NCBI RefSeq assembly: GCF_016107705.1
Contig: NZ_JAEHGC010000001.1
Location: 434,001-498,000, forward strand
DNA: 64,000 bases
Origin: Neobacillus cucumis
GTDB taxonomy: Bacteria; Bacillota; Bacilli; Bacillales_B; DSM-18226
Reading direction: 5' to 3'
Every line of letters begins with the position of its first letter. The stretch's first letter is position 1. The notes under the pieces were generated by a model that worked only from the letters and a program-made list of their open reading frames with translations, made no database searches and was not told the DNA's origin. A program made the position numbers and the translations under genes. Positions 26,932-36,441 of this stretch are shown one piece after another.

Positions 26932-28563
26932 CTATGCTTCCTCCTTCTCCGTTCTATCTTTTTGCAGCTGATCCTCAGGCATGGTAAAGTGCGTATCCGC
27001 TAAAACCGTTTCCATTTCTCGTTTAAGACCGTACCAGTTTTTATTTGTATGAGCTGCAACCCATACCTCGCCATTTTTATGTTGTATCCAGATTCTACGA
27101 TGATTCCAATAAGCGCCTTGAACAACCCCAATCATAAAAACAATACCGCCCAAGATAATGGCCCAAATGGTTAAATCCTTTCGAACTGTTAATCCGGAAA
27201 CATTTTTGGTCTCAATGCCTCTAAAAGTCATTTTATACTTATTATTACCAAAAGGCTCAATATTTTGTCGGATGGCAACAAAACTCGTTTCCCCTTTTGG
27301 TTTATCCGGTGTAATCATTCGAAACACAAATGCAGGATTGTTGGGAACCCTCGATTTTGTAGTAGGTTCCCCACCTTTTTCAAACTCAAAATCGGGAAAA
27401 TAGCTTAGAATTTTCACTGAATACCCATTTCCAAGATCATATACAGGCTTAGGATTATAAAGATTGATTTTTAAGTCCCCGTAGGATTTTCCGGTCGTTT
27501 TATTCGTCAATGCAAAAGACATAGACTGCAGTTCATCAAGTTTGTAATCGACCTGATAAACTGAATACCCATTAAATGATAATGGTTCATTAACACGAAT
27601 ACCATAGTCTTTAACCTTTTTTAACTTCGGCTTTTCACCCGGAATGTTTTCGCCGACTCTTTCATAGAGAACAACATTAGATTGATAATTTTTAGCCACT
27701 TGGTTGACTCTATTAAGAGCCTGATCAAATTTTTTATCTTTGTCCTTATCATATAGCTGTAAAATAAATTTTTCATTTTTCAAGTAGTATTTACCATCTG
27801 TTTCAGGAATGACAGCCGTTTCTCCTTCGCGAATCCACAAGGATTTATCAATATACATTCCAGGAACAAAACGAAGCATTGCACCAATTAAAAAAATGAT
27901 TAAACCTACATGGTTTACATATGGCCCCCAGCGAGAAAAACGCCCCTTTTCTGCTAACAAATCACCGTTTTCTTCACGAACACGGTAGCGTTTCGCCTTT
28001 AGATGTTCCTTTACCTTTGTGAAATCATCTGTATTAATGGATGTATTGACTCCGAAAACACGTTGACGGTTTAAAAAACCTTCATGTCTTGTAACATTTT
28101 GAGCTTTTAAAGCTTTATATAAAGGCACAACCCTGTCAAGACTGCAAATAACCAAGGAAATCCCAATCATCGCAATCAATAATAAATACCACCATGAACC
28201 ATATAAATCATTAAAGCCAAGCTGGTAATATAATTTCCCCATCCAGCCATATTCCTTCTGATAATACTCATCTGCCGGCATTATTTGCGGTATATACTCT
28301 TCCTGTGGAAAAATCGTCCCAACTGCAGAAGCAATTAAGGTAATGACAATAAGCCACACCCCTACCTTTACGGAAGAGAAAAAGTTCCATATTTTGTCAA
28401 TAAAAGTTTTATTGTAGGTTTGCGAGCGGCGTGCACTTCCTTCATAGCGCATGTCAACTAATTGTTTTTCTTTCTCCTGTTCGTCCAATACCTTTCCGCA
28501 CGCTTCACACAACACGGTTCCATGGGGATTCACATGTCCACATTCACATTTTACATCTTTCAT
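26932..28563 (-). CDS. resB: cytochrome c biogenesis protein ResB (Ccs1)
   Basis: ResB is the partner of ResC in haem transport for cytochrome c maturation. The 543-residue protein starts with a short cytoplasmic zinc-ribbon-like stretch (CECGHVNPHGTVLCEACG, residues 5-22), then membrane helices at about 55-75, 120-140, 215-235 and near 470-490, with a large outer domain between. The ATG at 28563 has GGGAG 8-12 bases upstream; an in-frame TTG six codons earlier overlaps it. It lies 20 bases after resA. Confidence 0.95.
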   Translation of the reverse strand: MKDVKCECGHVNPHGTVLCEACGKVLDEQEKEKQLVDMRYEGSARRSQTYNKTFIDKIWNFFSSVKVGVWLIVITLIASAVGTIFPQEEYIPQIMPADEYYQKEYGWMGKLYYQLGFNDLYGSWWYLLLIAMIGISLVICSLDRVVPLYKALKAQNVTRHEGFLNRQRVFGVNTSINTDDFTKVKEHLKAKRYRVREENGDLLAEKGRFSRWGPYVNHVGLIIFLIGAMLRFVPGMYIDKSLWIREGETAVIPETDGKYYLKNEKFILQLYDKDKDKKFDQALNRVNQVAKNYQSNVVLYERVGENIPGEKPKLKKVKDYGIRVNEPLSFNGYSVYQVDYKLDELQSMSFALTNKTTGKSYGDLKINLYNPKPVYDLGNGYSVKILSYFPDFEFEKGGEPTTKSRVPNNPAFVFRMITPDKPKGETSFVAIRQNIEPFGNNKYKMTFRGIETKNVSGLTVRKDLTIWAIILGGIVFMIGVVQGAYWNHRRIWIQHKNGEVWVAAHTNKNWYGLKREMETVLADTHFTMPEDQLQKDRTEKEEA

Positions 28564-28583
28564 GATAAAAACTCCCAACAACC

Positions 28584-29108
28584 TTAAGGTTTAATTTTCT
28601 CCATAAATTCCCTTACCCTGTCCTCTGTTAATTGACCAGTGAAATATTTTACTACATTTCCATCTTTATCAATTAAAAATGTCGCTGGAAGCGGATCAAT
28701 ACCATAGACGTTCATCACTTGTTTATCCTTATCAATGACGATAGGAAAATCAAGGCTATAGCGGTCCGCAAATTGGTTTACGGCAATATTCGACTCGTTA
28801 ATATCAACCGCGAGAACCTGTACACCTTTGTCTTTAAATTGCTGGTATTGATTATTTATGTAAGGCATTTCTCTTTCACATGGTTTGCACCAGGTTCCCC
28901 AGAAATTTAGAAATACTCCCTGTCCTTTATAATCGGATAAACGATGTTTTTTCCCCTGCATATCGGTCAAAACAAAATCCGGTGCAGGTTTTCCAATTGC
29001 TACTTTTTGCTGATCGTCCTTGGTTAAATTTTGATATAGCGTATAAGCAACAGCTAACCCAAGAACAAGCAGTATAATGGTCCTCATCACTAAACGCCGT
29101 TTTTTCAT
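28584..29108 (-). CDS. resA: thiol-disulfide oxidoreductase ResA
   Basis: ResA reduces the haem-binding CXXCH cysteines of apocytochrome c on the outer face of the membrane. The 174-residue protein has an N-terminal membrane anchor (about 9-26) and a thioredoxin fold with C74-K-P-C77 (TWCKPC). The family's cavity glutamate is in the helix after it. It heads the resABC operon. Confidence 0.95.
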   Translation of the reverse strand: MKKRRLVMRTIILLVLGLAVAYTLYQNLTKDDQQKVAIGKPAPDFVLTDMQGKKHRLSDYKGQGVFLNFWGTWCKPCEREMPYINNQYQQFKDKGVQVLAVDINESNIAVNQFADRYSLDFPIVIDKDKQVMNVYGIDPLPATFLIDKDGNVVKYFTGQLTEDRVREFMEKIKP

Positions 29109-29207
29109 TTATACCCCTCCAGAAACCCCTTTTGACGCAGTTTGTCTAAATTATATCATTTTCCAACATCTTGCTATTGTTAACAAAAACGAGCAAATGT
29201 GAAACTT

Positions 29208-29945
29208 CTATGAATTTTTTTTTGTAGATTCCATTGCAAGTGCCCTTAGCTGCTTAACTTCATGCGGAGTTAATTCTCTTGCATCACCTGCACTTAGTCC
29301 ATTTAATGTTAGAAAGCCATAACGTTCACGCTTCAATTTTATTACCTCATGTCCAATTGCTTCGAACATTCTTTTAACTTGGCGGTTTCGGCCTTCATGG
29401 ATAATAATTTCAACAATGGCTGTTTGTTTCTTTTTATCTAATGAAAGCATTTTCACCTTTGCAGGAGCGGTTTTCCCATCCTCGAGACGAATGCCCTTTT
29501 CTAATTTTCTTAAACTTTCTTTTTGTGGAATCCCTTTTACTTTTGCAACATAAACCTTTTCAATTTCATTCCTTGGATGCATCAATAAATTAGCAAATTC
29601 TCCATCATTCGTCATTAGTATAAGACCAGATGTATCATAATCTAGACGCCCTACAGGATAAATTCTCTCATTAAATTCTGAAAAAAAATCTGAAACCACT
29701 TTTCTTCCCTTATCATCACTAACGCTTGAGATCACACCGCGCGGTTTGTACAATAGAAAATAAACTGGCACTTCCCTTTCAATTGGTATTTCATTAACTT
29801 CTACTTTATCGTTTGCAGAGACCTTTACACCAAGTTCGGTAACAATTTTACCATTTACCTTCACTTTTCCTTCTTTGATTAATTCTTCTGATTTCCTTCT
29901 TGAAGCAATGCCTGCTGCGGCCATTACCTTTTGCAATCGTTCCAT
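29208..29945 (-). CDS. rluB: 23S rRNA pseudouridine synthase RluB
   Basis: Isomerises a uridine in 23S rRNA. The 245-residue protein has an N-terminal S4 RNA-binding domain (about 1-60) and a catalytic domain with the aspartate in GRLDYDTSGL near residue 103, followed by KVYVAKVKG and RQVKRM motifs. The ATG at 29945 follows GAGGTGA with about 9-base spacing; a GTG four codons earlier lies within that site. It stands between resA and spmB as in B. subtilis. Confidence 0.93.
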   Translation of the reverse strand: MERLQKVMAAAGIASRRKSEELIKEGKVKVNGKIVTELGVKVSANDKVEVNEIPIEREVPVYFLLYKPRGVISSVSDDKGRKVVSDFFSEFNERIYPVGRLDYDTSGLILMTNDGEFANLLMHPRNEIEKVYVAKVKGIPQKESLRKLEKGIRLEDGKTAPAKVKMLSLDKKKQTAIVEIIIHEGRNRQVKRMFEAIGHEVIKLKRERYGFLTLNGLSAGDARELTPHEVKQLRALAMESTKKNS

Positions 29946-30061
29946 TTTATATTTCACCTCGGGGATTTTACTTTAAAACAATTAATGAGGAAGCAATTAG
30001 TTTTATTCCATCCTAATGAATTATGACATAACTTCGACATTTTTCAAAGCTAATGATATAC

Positions 30062-30110
30062 CAAAATAAAGAAAGCAAGCCCCTCTCGCAGGAACTTGCT
30101 TTCTTTATTT
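30062..30110 (-). terminator. terminator of the dacB-spmA-spmB operon
   Basis: A perfect 16-bp stem (AAATAAAGAAAGCAAG at 30064-30079 pairing with 30095-30110) flanked by AT-rich ends, 12 bases after the spmB stop. Confidence 0.85.
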
Positions 30111-30121
30111 TTATTTTATCC

Positions 30122-30658
30122 CTATTTTGCTCCAAAAATAAAAGCAACCACAATGATGGCAACAACAATTCCAACTACATCAGCTAAAAGGCCCACCTTC
30201 AAGGCATCCCCCATTTTTTTGATTCCAACCGCACCGAAATAGACGGTTAAAACATAAAAAGTAGTATCCGTGCTTCCCTGCAAGACGGATGCCAGCCTGC
30301 CAATAAAGGAATCAGGACCGTAGACTTTGATTAAATCACTTGTCATTCCCAGCGCCGCTGTTCCGGAAATGGGTCTGATAAACAATAAGGGAACAATCTC
30401 AGCAGGGATTCCGATTGCTTCCATTGCCGGTCGAATCCATTTCATTAAGGCATCCAGCGCACCTGATGCCCGGAATACCGTAATGGCAACGAGCATCCCA
30501 ACGAGGAAAGGAATAATTGAAACCGCAATTTTGATTCCTTCCTTTCCCCCTTCTACAAAGCTTTCATAGGTAGGAACCTGTTTGAACGTTGCATAGAGTA
30601 AAATAAAACCTATTAAAATAGGAATAAAACCAAGAGAGATACCCGAGATCAGCTCCAT
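30122..30658 (-). CDS. spmB: spore maturation protein SpmB
   Basis: SpmB, with SpmA, is needed for full dehydration of the spore core. The 178-residue membrane protein (length equal to B. subtilis) has a nucleoside-recognition (gate) domain, with segments GIKIAVSIIPFLVGMLVAI and FIRPISGTAALGM. The ATG at 30658 is preceded by AAAAGGA and lies 7 bases after the spmA stop. A longer reading frame exists but its start overlaps spmA. Confidence 0.94.
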   Translation of the reverse strand: MELISGISLGFIPILIGFILLYATFKQVPTYESFVEGGKEGIKIAVSIIPFLVGMLVAITVFRASGALDALMKWIRPAMEAIGIPAEIVPLLFIRPISGTAALGMTSDLIKVYGPDSFIGRLASVLQGSTDTTFYVLTVYFGAVGIKKMGDALKVGLLADVVGIVVAIIVVAFIFGAK

Positions 30659-30665
30659 GTCCTTT

Positions 30666-31253
30666 TCATCCTTTTCGGCTTCTTCGATAATAAAAATAAC
30701 GGTCAATCAGGATTGCACCAAATGCTGATAAAATAGTGGCAATTAATGTTGGAACAACTATTTCTGTAGGGGATGCTGAGTTGTAGGTCATTCTGATGGC
30801 AATAACTGTAGTGGGTATAATCGTGATACTTGCTGTATTTATTGCTAAAAAGGTAACCATAGACCTGCTGGCTGAATTCTTGCCGCCATTTAATTTTTTA
30901 AGCTCCTCCATTGCTTTAATTCCAAGAGGAGTTGCCGCATTTCCCAGTCCAAACATATTGGAAATCATATTGGACAATATATACCCCATTGCCGGGTGAT
31001 TAACTGGAACCTCGGGAAACAAGCGTTTTACCAACGGCTGGAATAACTTGGATAGTTTCTCAAGAAGCCCTGCTTCTTGAGCAATCCGCATCATTCCGAG
31101 CCAAAACACGAGGATACTAATTAAACCAATACAAAGAGTTACAGCATCTTGCGCACCTGAAAAGATCGCCTTATTTACATCCTCCATTTTCCCGTTGATC
31201 AATGCAAACACAATACCAATGATGGTCATACCAACCCATATATAGTTAACCAT
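30666..31253 (-). CDS. spmA: spore maturation protein SpmA
   Basis: This is the partner of SpmB in spore core dehydration. The 195-residue integral membrane protein contains the gate-domain signature SNMISNMFGLGNAATPLGIKAM near residue 90 and several membrane helices. It overlaps the 3' end of dacB by 8 bases and is cotranscribed with it in the mother cell in related species. Confidence 0.94.
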   Translation of the reverse strand: MVNYIWVGMTIIGIVFALINGKMEDVNKAIFSGAQDAVTLCIGLISILVFWLGMMRIAQEAGLLEKLSKLFQPLVKRLFPEVPVNHPAMGYILSNMISNMFGLGNAATPLGIKAMEELKKLNGGKNSASRSMVTFLAINTASITIIPTTVIAIRMTYNSASPTEIVVPTLIATILSAFGAILIDRYFYYRRSRKG

Positions 31254-32388
31254 TTGTTTTCACACCAATAATCGAGAGAAAGATCTCTTTCACAAACTCG
31301 AATAATCCATCCTTATTAACCTTGATGCCCTTATAATAGATTGGTACTTCTTTCACAACCCTGCCATCCAAAAAAACCATCGCTTTACCGATTTTTCTGG
31401 TTTTCTTCGAATCCAACCATTTTTTAGATGGCTTGTTCAATTTATATTTAACACTAAATAAATCCATTTCTTCACTTGTAGCTGGATAGACAACTGAATT
31501 TTTTATATACAAATGGTTCTTATAGATTTTATTAGTAGAAATATCAAGCTTTCCTTTAGGGATAACCTCTGTCATATCAAAGCCTTTAAAACCACTTTCA
31601 TACATGGCGATATGATCGTCCCAGTCATTTGAGTCATTCAATGTTACTGCAATGAGGTCCATATCTCCTTTAGTTGCTGATGTAACGAGCGTTCTTTTCG
31701 CGAGCTTTGTATACCCGGTTTTTCCGCCTGTGCAATATTTATATTTTGTTAACAAACGATTTTTATTTTTCCATACGCGGTCCCAATCTTCTGTTGGATT
31801 TGGCGCCCGATGTACCTTTGTACCGGAAATTTCTCTGAACTGTTTATTGTTCATTGCGTAGCGCATAAGCAACGCCATATCATAGGCAGATGAATAATGT
31901 TCCGGAGAATTATCGAGTCCATGTGGATTCGAAAAATGGGAATCAAACATGCCGATTTCTCTTGCTTTTTCGTTCATTAAGAGTGAAAAGCCTTCAACGC
32001 TCCCACCAACATTCTCTGCAATCGCTACAGCTGTGTCATTCCCGGACCTAAGCATTAAACCATAGACTAAATCCTTTAATTTTATTTTTTCGCCCGGTTT
32101 TAGGTAAACAGATGATCCTTCTGTCCTGACAGCCTGATCACTTATCTTCACGTATTTATTCATTTTTCCTGATTCAATCGCTAGAATCGCCGTCATAATC
32201 TTGGTTATACTGGCAATCCTTCTCTTTGTGTGTGCATCCTTTTCATAAAGGACTCGACCCGTTTTTTGTTCCATTAAAACCGCACTGGCAGCACCTACGG
32301 AAACGGAAGCATCCACCTTTTGAGGAATGTTAGCAATGAATAGTGTGACCACGAGGGAAAAAATAACTAGCTTCCATATCATTCTCAT
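31246..32388 (-). CDS. dacB: D-alanyl-D-alanine carboxypeptidase DacB (PBP5*)
   Basis: DacB trims peptide side chains of spore-cortex peptidoglycan and so controls cross-linking. The 380-residue protein has a signal peptide (about 1-27, ending VDA), the active-site motif S60-ITK63, SGN near 117 and KTG near 222, and a C-terminal beta domain with an amphipathic anchor. The start has GAGGTAA upstream. It begins the dacB-spmA-spmB operon; a dispersed repeat ends only 46 bases upstream of its start codon. Confidence 0.93.
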   Translation of the reverse strand: MRMIWKLVIFSLVVTLFIANIPQKVDASVSVGAASAVLMEQKTGRVLYEKDAHTKRRIASITKIMTAILAIESGKMNKYVKISDQAVRTEGSSVYLKPGEKIKLKDLVYGLMLRSGNDTAVAIAENVGGSVEGFSLLMNEKAREIGMFDSHFSNPHGLDNSPEHYSSAYDMALLMRYAMNNKQFREISGTKVHRAPNPTEDWDRVWKNKNRLLTKYKYCTGGKTGYTKLAKRTLVTSATKGDMDLIAVTLNDSNDWDDHIAMYESGFKGFDMTEVIPKGKLDISTNKIYKNHLYIKNSVVYPATSEEMDLFSVKYKLNKPSKKWLDSKKTRKIGKAMVFLDGRVVKEVPIYYKGIKVNKDGLFEFVKEIFLSIIGVKTNG

Positions 32389-32434
32389 CAGATTTACCTC
32401 GTCCCCTTCTGAATCAAAAATTATATCCCTTGAA

Positions 32435-32542
32435 CTTTGAGAACTGTCCAGCTCCAGCGCCTAGCCCCTCTAAGTCAAAGAACGACTTCACTGTCAGGCC
32501 CTCCAGCACTTGTCGGGGCTGATCAAGGCGCTTCCGCTTTTC
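32435..32542 (-). repeat. dispersed palindromic repeat, copy 2 (inverted, shortened)
   Basis: On the minus strand it reads GAAAAGCGGAAGCGCC at one end and GGCGCTGGAGCTGGACA at the other, as in the copies at 9671 and 48921. The core is shorter (108 bases overall) and retains half of the GTGAAGTCGTTCTTTGAC hairpin seen in the 48921 copy. It lies directly upstream of dacB. Confidence 0.75.
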
Positions 32543-32597
32543 CTTATTTCTTTTACAATTTTATGCAGGACAAGGCTTGTTATGCATCAATGAGAAA

Positions 32598-32633
32598 AAA
32601 AACGAAAGCAATCGCCGGATTATGCGATTGCTT
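32598..32633 (-). terminator. terminator of the superoxide dismutase gene
   Basis: Stem AAGCAATCGC / GCGATTGCTT, 8-base loop, then CGTTTTTTTTC on the minus strand. Confidence 0.85.
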
Positions 32634-32640
32634 CTAAAAA

Positions 32641-33531
32641 TTAAATTGCTGTCCATTTAATATCTGCTGCTTTTTCGAAGCGCATTCCTACATCATGCCA
32701 GTTGACGATATTCCACCAGTTTTCCACATACTCAGCTCGCATATTTTTATACTGTAGATAATAAGCATGCTCCCATACATCAAGAACGAGCAATGGAATG
32801 GTATTCCATTGAGTTAACAGCATGTGTCTCTCTGTTTGCAGTACTTCGAGATGCCTTGCCATCGGTGACCAAACGAGCAAGGCCCAACCTGATCCCTCAA
32901 CCTGTTTTGCAGCCTCGCTAAAATGCTTCTGGAAGCTTGAAAAACTTCCAAAATAGGTCTCAATCTCGTCCTTTAGAGGGCCCTGTGGTGTACCCCCACC
33001 ATTTGGACTCATATTCTTCCAAAAAATCGAATGAAGATAATGCCCCGAACCATGAAAGGCCAGTTCTCTTGACCAATGCTTAATTAGAGAAAACTCATTA
33101 CTTTCCCGTGCTTTTTTTAGGTTTAATTCAGCGTTATTTAAGCCATTCACATATGATAGATGATGCTTTCCATGATGCAGCCTCATAATCTCTTCAGAAA
33201 TGTATGGCTCAAGTGCATTATAGGGGTAGGACAGTTCCGGAAGTGAATGGCCTCCAGGAGCGAGTGACTTCTCTAATAACCAAATATTTCCGACATCCTG
33301 TTTTCTTTGAAAATAAATTTCCAATTGTTCATGAATTGACTCAGCCTTCGACTGTAAGCTAAGAAGTTCTGCATCCGATAACTCCCGATTTGTGTTCTCG
33401 ATTAAATCACTAAAGTCATCAAGATTCTTCCATAAATCTGAATCTGCTTCAACCTTTTCCATTTCTAAAAAATCTCTCATTTGCTCATTCCATTCAAAGA
33501 GCTCATTTACATATTTTCTAAATTTGCTCAT
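32641..33531 (-). CDS. sodF: iron/manganese superoxide dismutase with N-terminal extension
   Basis: Dismutates superoxide to peroxide and oxygen. The 296-residue protein is longer than ordinary SodA (about 200) because of an N-terminal charged helical extension of about 90 residues; the dismutase part begins at SLPELSYPYNALEPYI. Metal ligands are visible in HHGKHHLSYV near residue 120, HGSGHYLHSIFW near 165, and DVWEHAYY near 260. The ATG at 33531 follows GAGGGAG. B. subtilis SodF has a similar extension, hence the symbol, but it is not located here in that species. Confidence 0.8.
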   Translation of the reverse strand: MSKFRKYVNELFEWNEQMRDFLEMEKVEADSDLWKNLDDFSDLIENTNRELSDAELLSLQSKAESIHEQLEIYFQRKQDVGNIWLLEKSLAPGGHSLPELSYPYNALEPYISEEIMRLHHGKHHLSYVNGLNNAELNLKKARESNEFSLIKHWSRELAFHGSGHYLHSIFWKNMSPNGGGTPQGPLKDEIETYFGSFSSFQKHFSEAAKQVEGSGWALLVWSPMARHLEVLQTERHMLLTQWNTIPLLVLDVWEHAYYLQYKNMRAEYVENWWNIVNWHDVGMRFEKAADIKWTAI

Positions 33532-33604
33532 AGTCTCCCTCATTTCAAACATAGGATCGAACCGAAGTCTATCTAAATGGTATGTTCCGAAACTCTTAAT
33601 AATG

Positions 33605-33642
33605 CAAAAAAAGGCTATTCCTAAATATTAGGAATAACCTTT
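33605..33642 (-). terminator. terminator of ypuI
   Basis: Stem AAGGCTATTCCTAA / TTAGGAATAACCTT (one mismatch) with a 3-base loop, followed on the minus strand by TTTTTTTGC. Confidence 0.8.
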
Positions 33643-33646
33643 TCTT

Positions 33647-34135
33647 TTATTTAGACTGGGCCATTTTTGTACGGTAATCTGTTTCGTAAAATTCCAGTTC
33701 TTCTCGAATCCGTTGGAAATCACCTTCTAAACCTTTAATTAGATTTTGAATGGTTTCCGGTACGGGTTGATAATATTTAATTGAATTTTTTCCTGTATAT
33801 GCAGATCTGCTGTCCTCATACCATGCATCGTTTTTTGGAGAAAAGAATTCTTCGATGCATTGATGATAAATACGGTACAGTGTTTTTTCTGCTGCAGCCT
33901 TTTGAAACGGCTCACTTTGAAGGATTAACGCACATGTCTCAATGCTTTCCTCACTATACACGAGAAGTTTCCGCATATTTGAAACAATTAATTTAAGGTA
34001 ATTTCGTTTTTCCTCGTTTTCAGGATTTAATTGTGAAATCGTTGTTTCATTTAAGAAACCTTCCAGTGTCTGAATAGTCTCTTTTAAAAACCCCTTGACA
34101 TCATTAAGTTGTGATTCTACTAAAGTATTCCCCAT
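33647..34135 (-). CDS. ypuI: YpuI family protein (DUF3907)
   Basis: This 162-residue soluble, helical protein begins MGNTLVESQLNDVKGFLKET and contains the IYHQCIEEFFSPKNDAWYEDSR segment typical of the family. Its function is unknown. It sits between scpB and dacB, the same place as ypuI in B. subtilis, but here an extra gene and a superoxide dismutase flank it. Confidence 0.8.
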   Translation of the reverse strand: MGNTLVESQLNDVKGFLKETIQTLEGFLNETTISQLNPENEEKRNYLKLIVSNMRKLLVYSEESIETCALILQSEPFQKAAAEKTLYRIYHQCIEEFFSPKNDAWYEDSRSAYTGKNSIKYYQPVPETIQNLIKGLEGDFQRIREELEFYETDYRTKMAQSK

Positions 34136-34167
34136 ATTTACACCCCCGGATTTGGTTCAATCTAATA

Positions 34168-34575
34168 TTATTTTGGCTGCATAATAAAAGCAAGCGGTGA
34201 TTTTAATTCATAACTTTTGTTTTGTTTAAGGGATTGAAAAATTTCAGGCAGCTTATTAAAATCAATATCCTGGAAATAGGCTGCAAACTCATGCTTTGAA
34301 TTAATGTATACACGTTTACGATGGCGCAGTCCTAGATTTTTAATTAAGCAAACAAGGGCAACAATTTCCTTGAATTCTACTTCATCAAAAATCGGGTCCT
34401 GTTGATAGGGAGTGAATTCATTGAACATTTCATCAAAGTACCTTAGATAGAGAACGTGTAGGGTTTTTTCCTCTCCTTCATCCACAAAAGTTACTTCACT
34501 TCTGTTAAAGAAATCTTCAGAGGTATTTGATTTTTCCTTTTCTAATTCATACCCGCCGGATTGATTAATTAGCAC
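34168..34575 (-). CDS. unknown 135-residue protein between scpB and ypuI
   Basis: I do not recognise this protein. It is soluble, with an acidic first half (SNTSEDFFNRSEVTFVDEGEEK) and no signal or membrane segment. The GTG at 34575 is chosen because AGGAGTGGG lies 6 bases upstream; an in-frame TTG seven codons earlier lies ahead of that site. It is 32 bases upstream of ypuI on the same strand and probably cotranscribed. It looks like ordinary coding sequence for the region. Confidence 0.65.
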   Translation of the reverse strand: MLINQSGGYELEKEKSNTSEDFFNRSEVTFVDEGEEKTLHVLYLRYFDEMFNEFTPYQQDPIFDEVEFKEIVALVCLIKNLGLRHRKRVYINSKHEFAAYFQDIDFNKLPEIFQSLKQNKSYELKSPLAFIMQPK

Positions 34576-34666
34576 CTTAATCCCACTCCTAAACAATAAG
34601 AAATTAATGAAATTTGAAAGCTATTTCTATTTTAACATAAATATTCCTTTATGTTTCCTATTTATT

Positions 34667-35254
34667 CTATGATTCAAGTGTTTCTTGAAACTTCTCAAAA
34701 AATAAATCCGCTTCCTCTTGGACAAATTCTTCTTCTGCTTTTTCAGGCAGCTTTGGTAATTCCTTAAGACTCTTTAAACCAAAATAGTCGAGAAATTCCT
34801 TCGTTGTTCCATATAATATGGCTCTGCCTGTACCTTCTGCACGTCCAACTTCTTTAATAAGTGCCTTTGAAACAAGAGTATGAAGCGGCCTCTCTGTTTT
34901 TACCCCGCGAATTTCCTCTATTTCAGCACGGGTTATCGGTTGTTTATAGGCAATAATTGCAAGTGTTTCTAATGCTGCCTGTGATAGCGCGGACGTATTT
35001 GGAGAGTCAACCAATTTTTTCAAATATAATGCATTTTCTTTCTTGGTAGCTAGCTGAAACGTCCCGGCAAGCTGTACAATCGTAACTCCTCTTTGTTCGT
35101 TACGCTCATATTCTTGGATCGACTCTTCTATTATTTCACCGGCCTTTTGCTCGTCTACCTCTAAAACCTCGGCAATTTGTTTTAATGTCAATCCTTCATC
35201 ACCGGCTGCAAACAATAGACTTTCTAAAATACTGCTCCAATTAATGATTTCCAA
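34667..35254 (-). CDS. scpB: segregation and condensation protein B
   Basis: ScpB is the kleisin-associated winged-helix subunit of the SMC condensin complex that organises and segregates the chromosome. The 195-residue protein has two winged-helix domains, with the conserved [21 protein letters not shown] stretch near residue 93. Its start overlaps the scpA end by 14 bases. Confidence 0.95.
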   Translation of the reverse strand: MEIINWSSILESLLFAAGDEGLTLKQIAEVLEVDEQKAGEIIEESIQEYERNEQRGVTIVQLAGTFQLATKKENALYLKKLVDSPNTSALSQAALETLAIIAYKQPITRAEIEEIRGVKTERPLHTLVSKALIKEVGRAEGTGRAILYGTTKEFLDYFGLKSLKELPKLPEKAEEEFVQEEADLFFEKFQETLES

Positions 35255-36014
35255 CCACTTCTCTTCCTTCCTTAATTGCCTCTACAAAAATATCACCAAA
35301 GTTTTCCTGTTGTTCAACATCAATTTCTTTTCTTTTAATCAGTTCTAAGATAGCCAAAAAAGTTACCACAACATGCTCTTTCTCCGGGTTGGGAAAGAGG
35401 TCATTAAAGTTTTTGCGCCCTTTTAAATGCTTTAACTCATCCATGATTTCGGACATTCTTTTCTCAATCGAAATTTCCTGACGTGTAATTTTTGTTGACA
35501 TTGGACGCTGAAGCTTTTTTCTTCTTAGCAGTTTTTGAAACGCTGCCAGCATATCATAAAGCGAAACATTAAGCTCTGCTTTTTCCGGCTGTTTTTCTTT
35601 TGCAAAATCCGATAAATCACTAGGCGGCTTAGTATACATGAGGCCGCGTTCTTCTTCCATTGATTTTAAATCATTGGCTGCTTCTTTAAATTTTCGATAT
35701 TCAATCAGCCGTTCAACAAGTTCGTCCCTTGGATCTTCTTCATCATAATGTGCTTCGGTATCCATATCTTCCATTGTCTCTTCATTTTTTGGTAAGAGCA
35801 TCTTGCTCTTGATTGCCAACAATGTAGCAGCCATAACTAAAAATTCACTTGCTATATCAAGTTTCAGTTCCTTCATTGTATGAATATAGATTAAGTACTG
35901 CTCTGTAATTTGGGCAACAGGGATATCGTATATATCAATTTCGAGCCGATTTATTAAATGCAGTAATAAATCCAAGGGCCCTTCAAACGCATCAATTTTA
36001 ACCTTGTATGGCAT
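35241..36014 (-). CDS. scpA: segregation and condensation protein A
   Basis: ScpA is the kleisin subunit that bridges the SMC heads. The 257-residue protein starts with the conserved [12 protein letters not shown] helix (about residues 9-20), has the central acidic segment [18 protein letters not shown] and a C-terminal winged helix ([16 protein letters not shown], about 215-230). It overlaps scpB by 14 bases. Confidence 0.95.
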   Translation of the reverse strand: MPYKVKIDAFEGPLDLLLHLINRLEIDIYDIPVAQITEQYLIYIHTMKELKLDIASEFLVMAATLLAIKSKMLLPKNEETMEDMDTEAHYDEEDPRDELVERLIEYRKFKEAANDLKSMEEERGLMYTKPPSDLSDFAKEKQPEKAELNVSLYDMLAAFQKLLRRKKLQRPMSTKITRQEISIEKRMSEIMDELKHLKGRKNFNDLFPNPEKEHVVVTFLAILELIKRKEIDVEQQENFGDIFVEAIKEGREVVGNH

Positions 36015-36150
36015 TGTTATTCACCAGTATTCCTGAAAAATTCGTCGAACTTTTTTCGACTATTATAAGTATAGAGGAATCAGTTTCGTTATCCAATAGA
36101 AAAATCCCCCTTCTAGAAGCGATATTAACCAAAACGTGATGATTGCCCAA

Positions 36151-36178
36151 ACACTGGACAAATTCTCTACATATGATG
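36151..36178 (+). promoter_or_regulatory. possible sporulation promoter of the YjcZ peptide
   Basis: CATATGATG at 36170-36178 with an upstream AC at 36151-36152 fits a sigma-K or sigma-E pattern (AC, 17 bases, CATA) at the right distance from the gene. The match is loose. Confidence 0.3.
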
Positions 36179-36217
36179 TCATTGAACAAAGCAAATAACA
36201 TTTAGGAGGTATTGAAT

Positions 36218-36304
36218 ATGGCTGACGGTTTTGGTGCCGGATTTGCGTTAATCGTAGTTCTATTCATTTTATTAATTATTGTTGGTGCTTCTTGGGTTTG
36301 GTAA
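36218..36304 (+). CDS. YjcZ-family sporulation micro-protein
   Basis: This 28-residue peptide, MADGFGAGFALIVVLFILL then IIVGASWVW, has a glycine-rich start and one membrane helix, the pattern of YjcZ-type spore peptides (including SscA-like assembly factors). AGGAGG stands 8 bases before the ATG. Upstream is a loose sporulation promoter, and downstream a terminator preceded by a fragment of the dispersed repeat. In B. subtilis this intergenic position has no such gene that I know of. Confidence 0.8.
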   Translation: MADGFGAGFALIVVLFILLIIVGASWVW

Positions 36305-36311
36305 TGAATTA

Positions 36312-36327
36312 GAATAGCGGAAGCGCC
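36312..36327 (+). repeat. fragment of the dispersed repeat (left end only)
   Basis: GAATAGCGGAAGCGCC matches the left end of the repeats at 9671 and 48921 (14 of 16), but no core or right end follows; instead it runs straight into a terminator hairpin. Confidence 0.55.
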
Positions 36328-36357
36328 CAGCCTGCCATTTGGCAGGCTTTTTTATTT
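36328..36357 (+). terminator. terminator of the YjcZ peptide gene
   Basis: Stem AGCCTGCC / GGCAGGCT with a 4-base loop followed by TTTTTATTTT. Confidence 0.8.
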
Positions 36358-36441
36358 TAACCCTTTAAAGCTTCTAAAAAGCAAGGATAACCTTAAATAT
36401 GATAAACTAAAAAGACAAAAAAGGCTAAGGGGGGATGAAGC

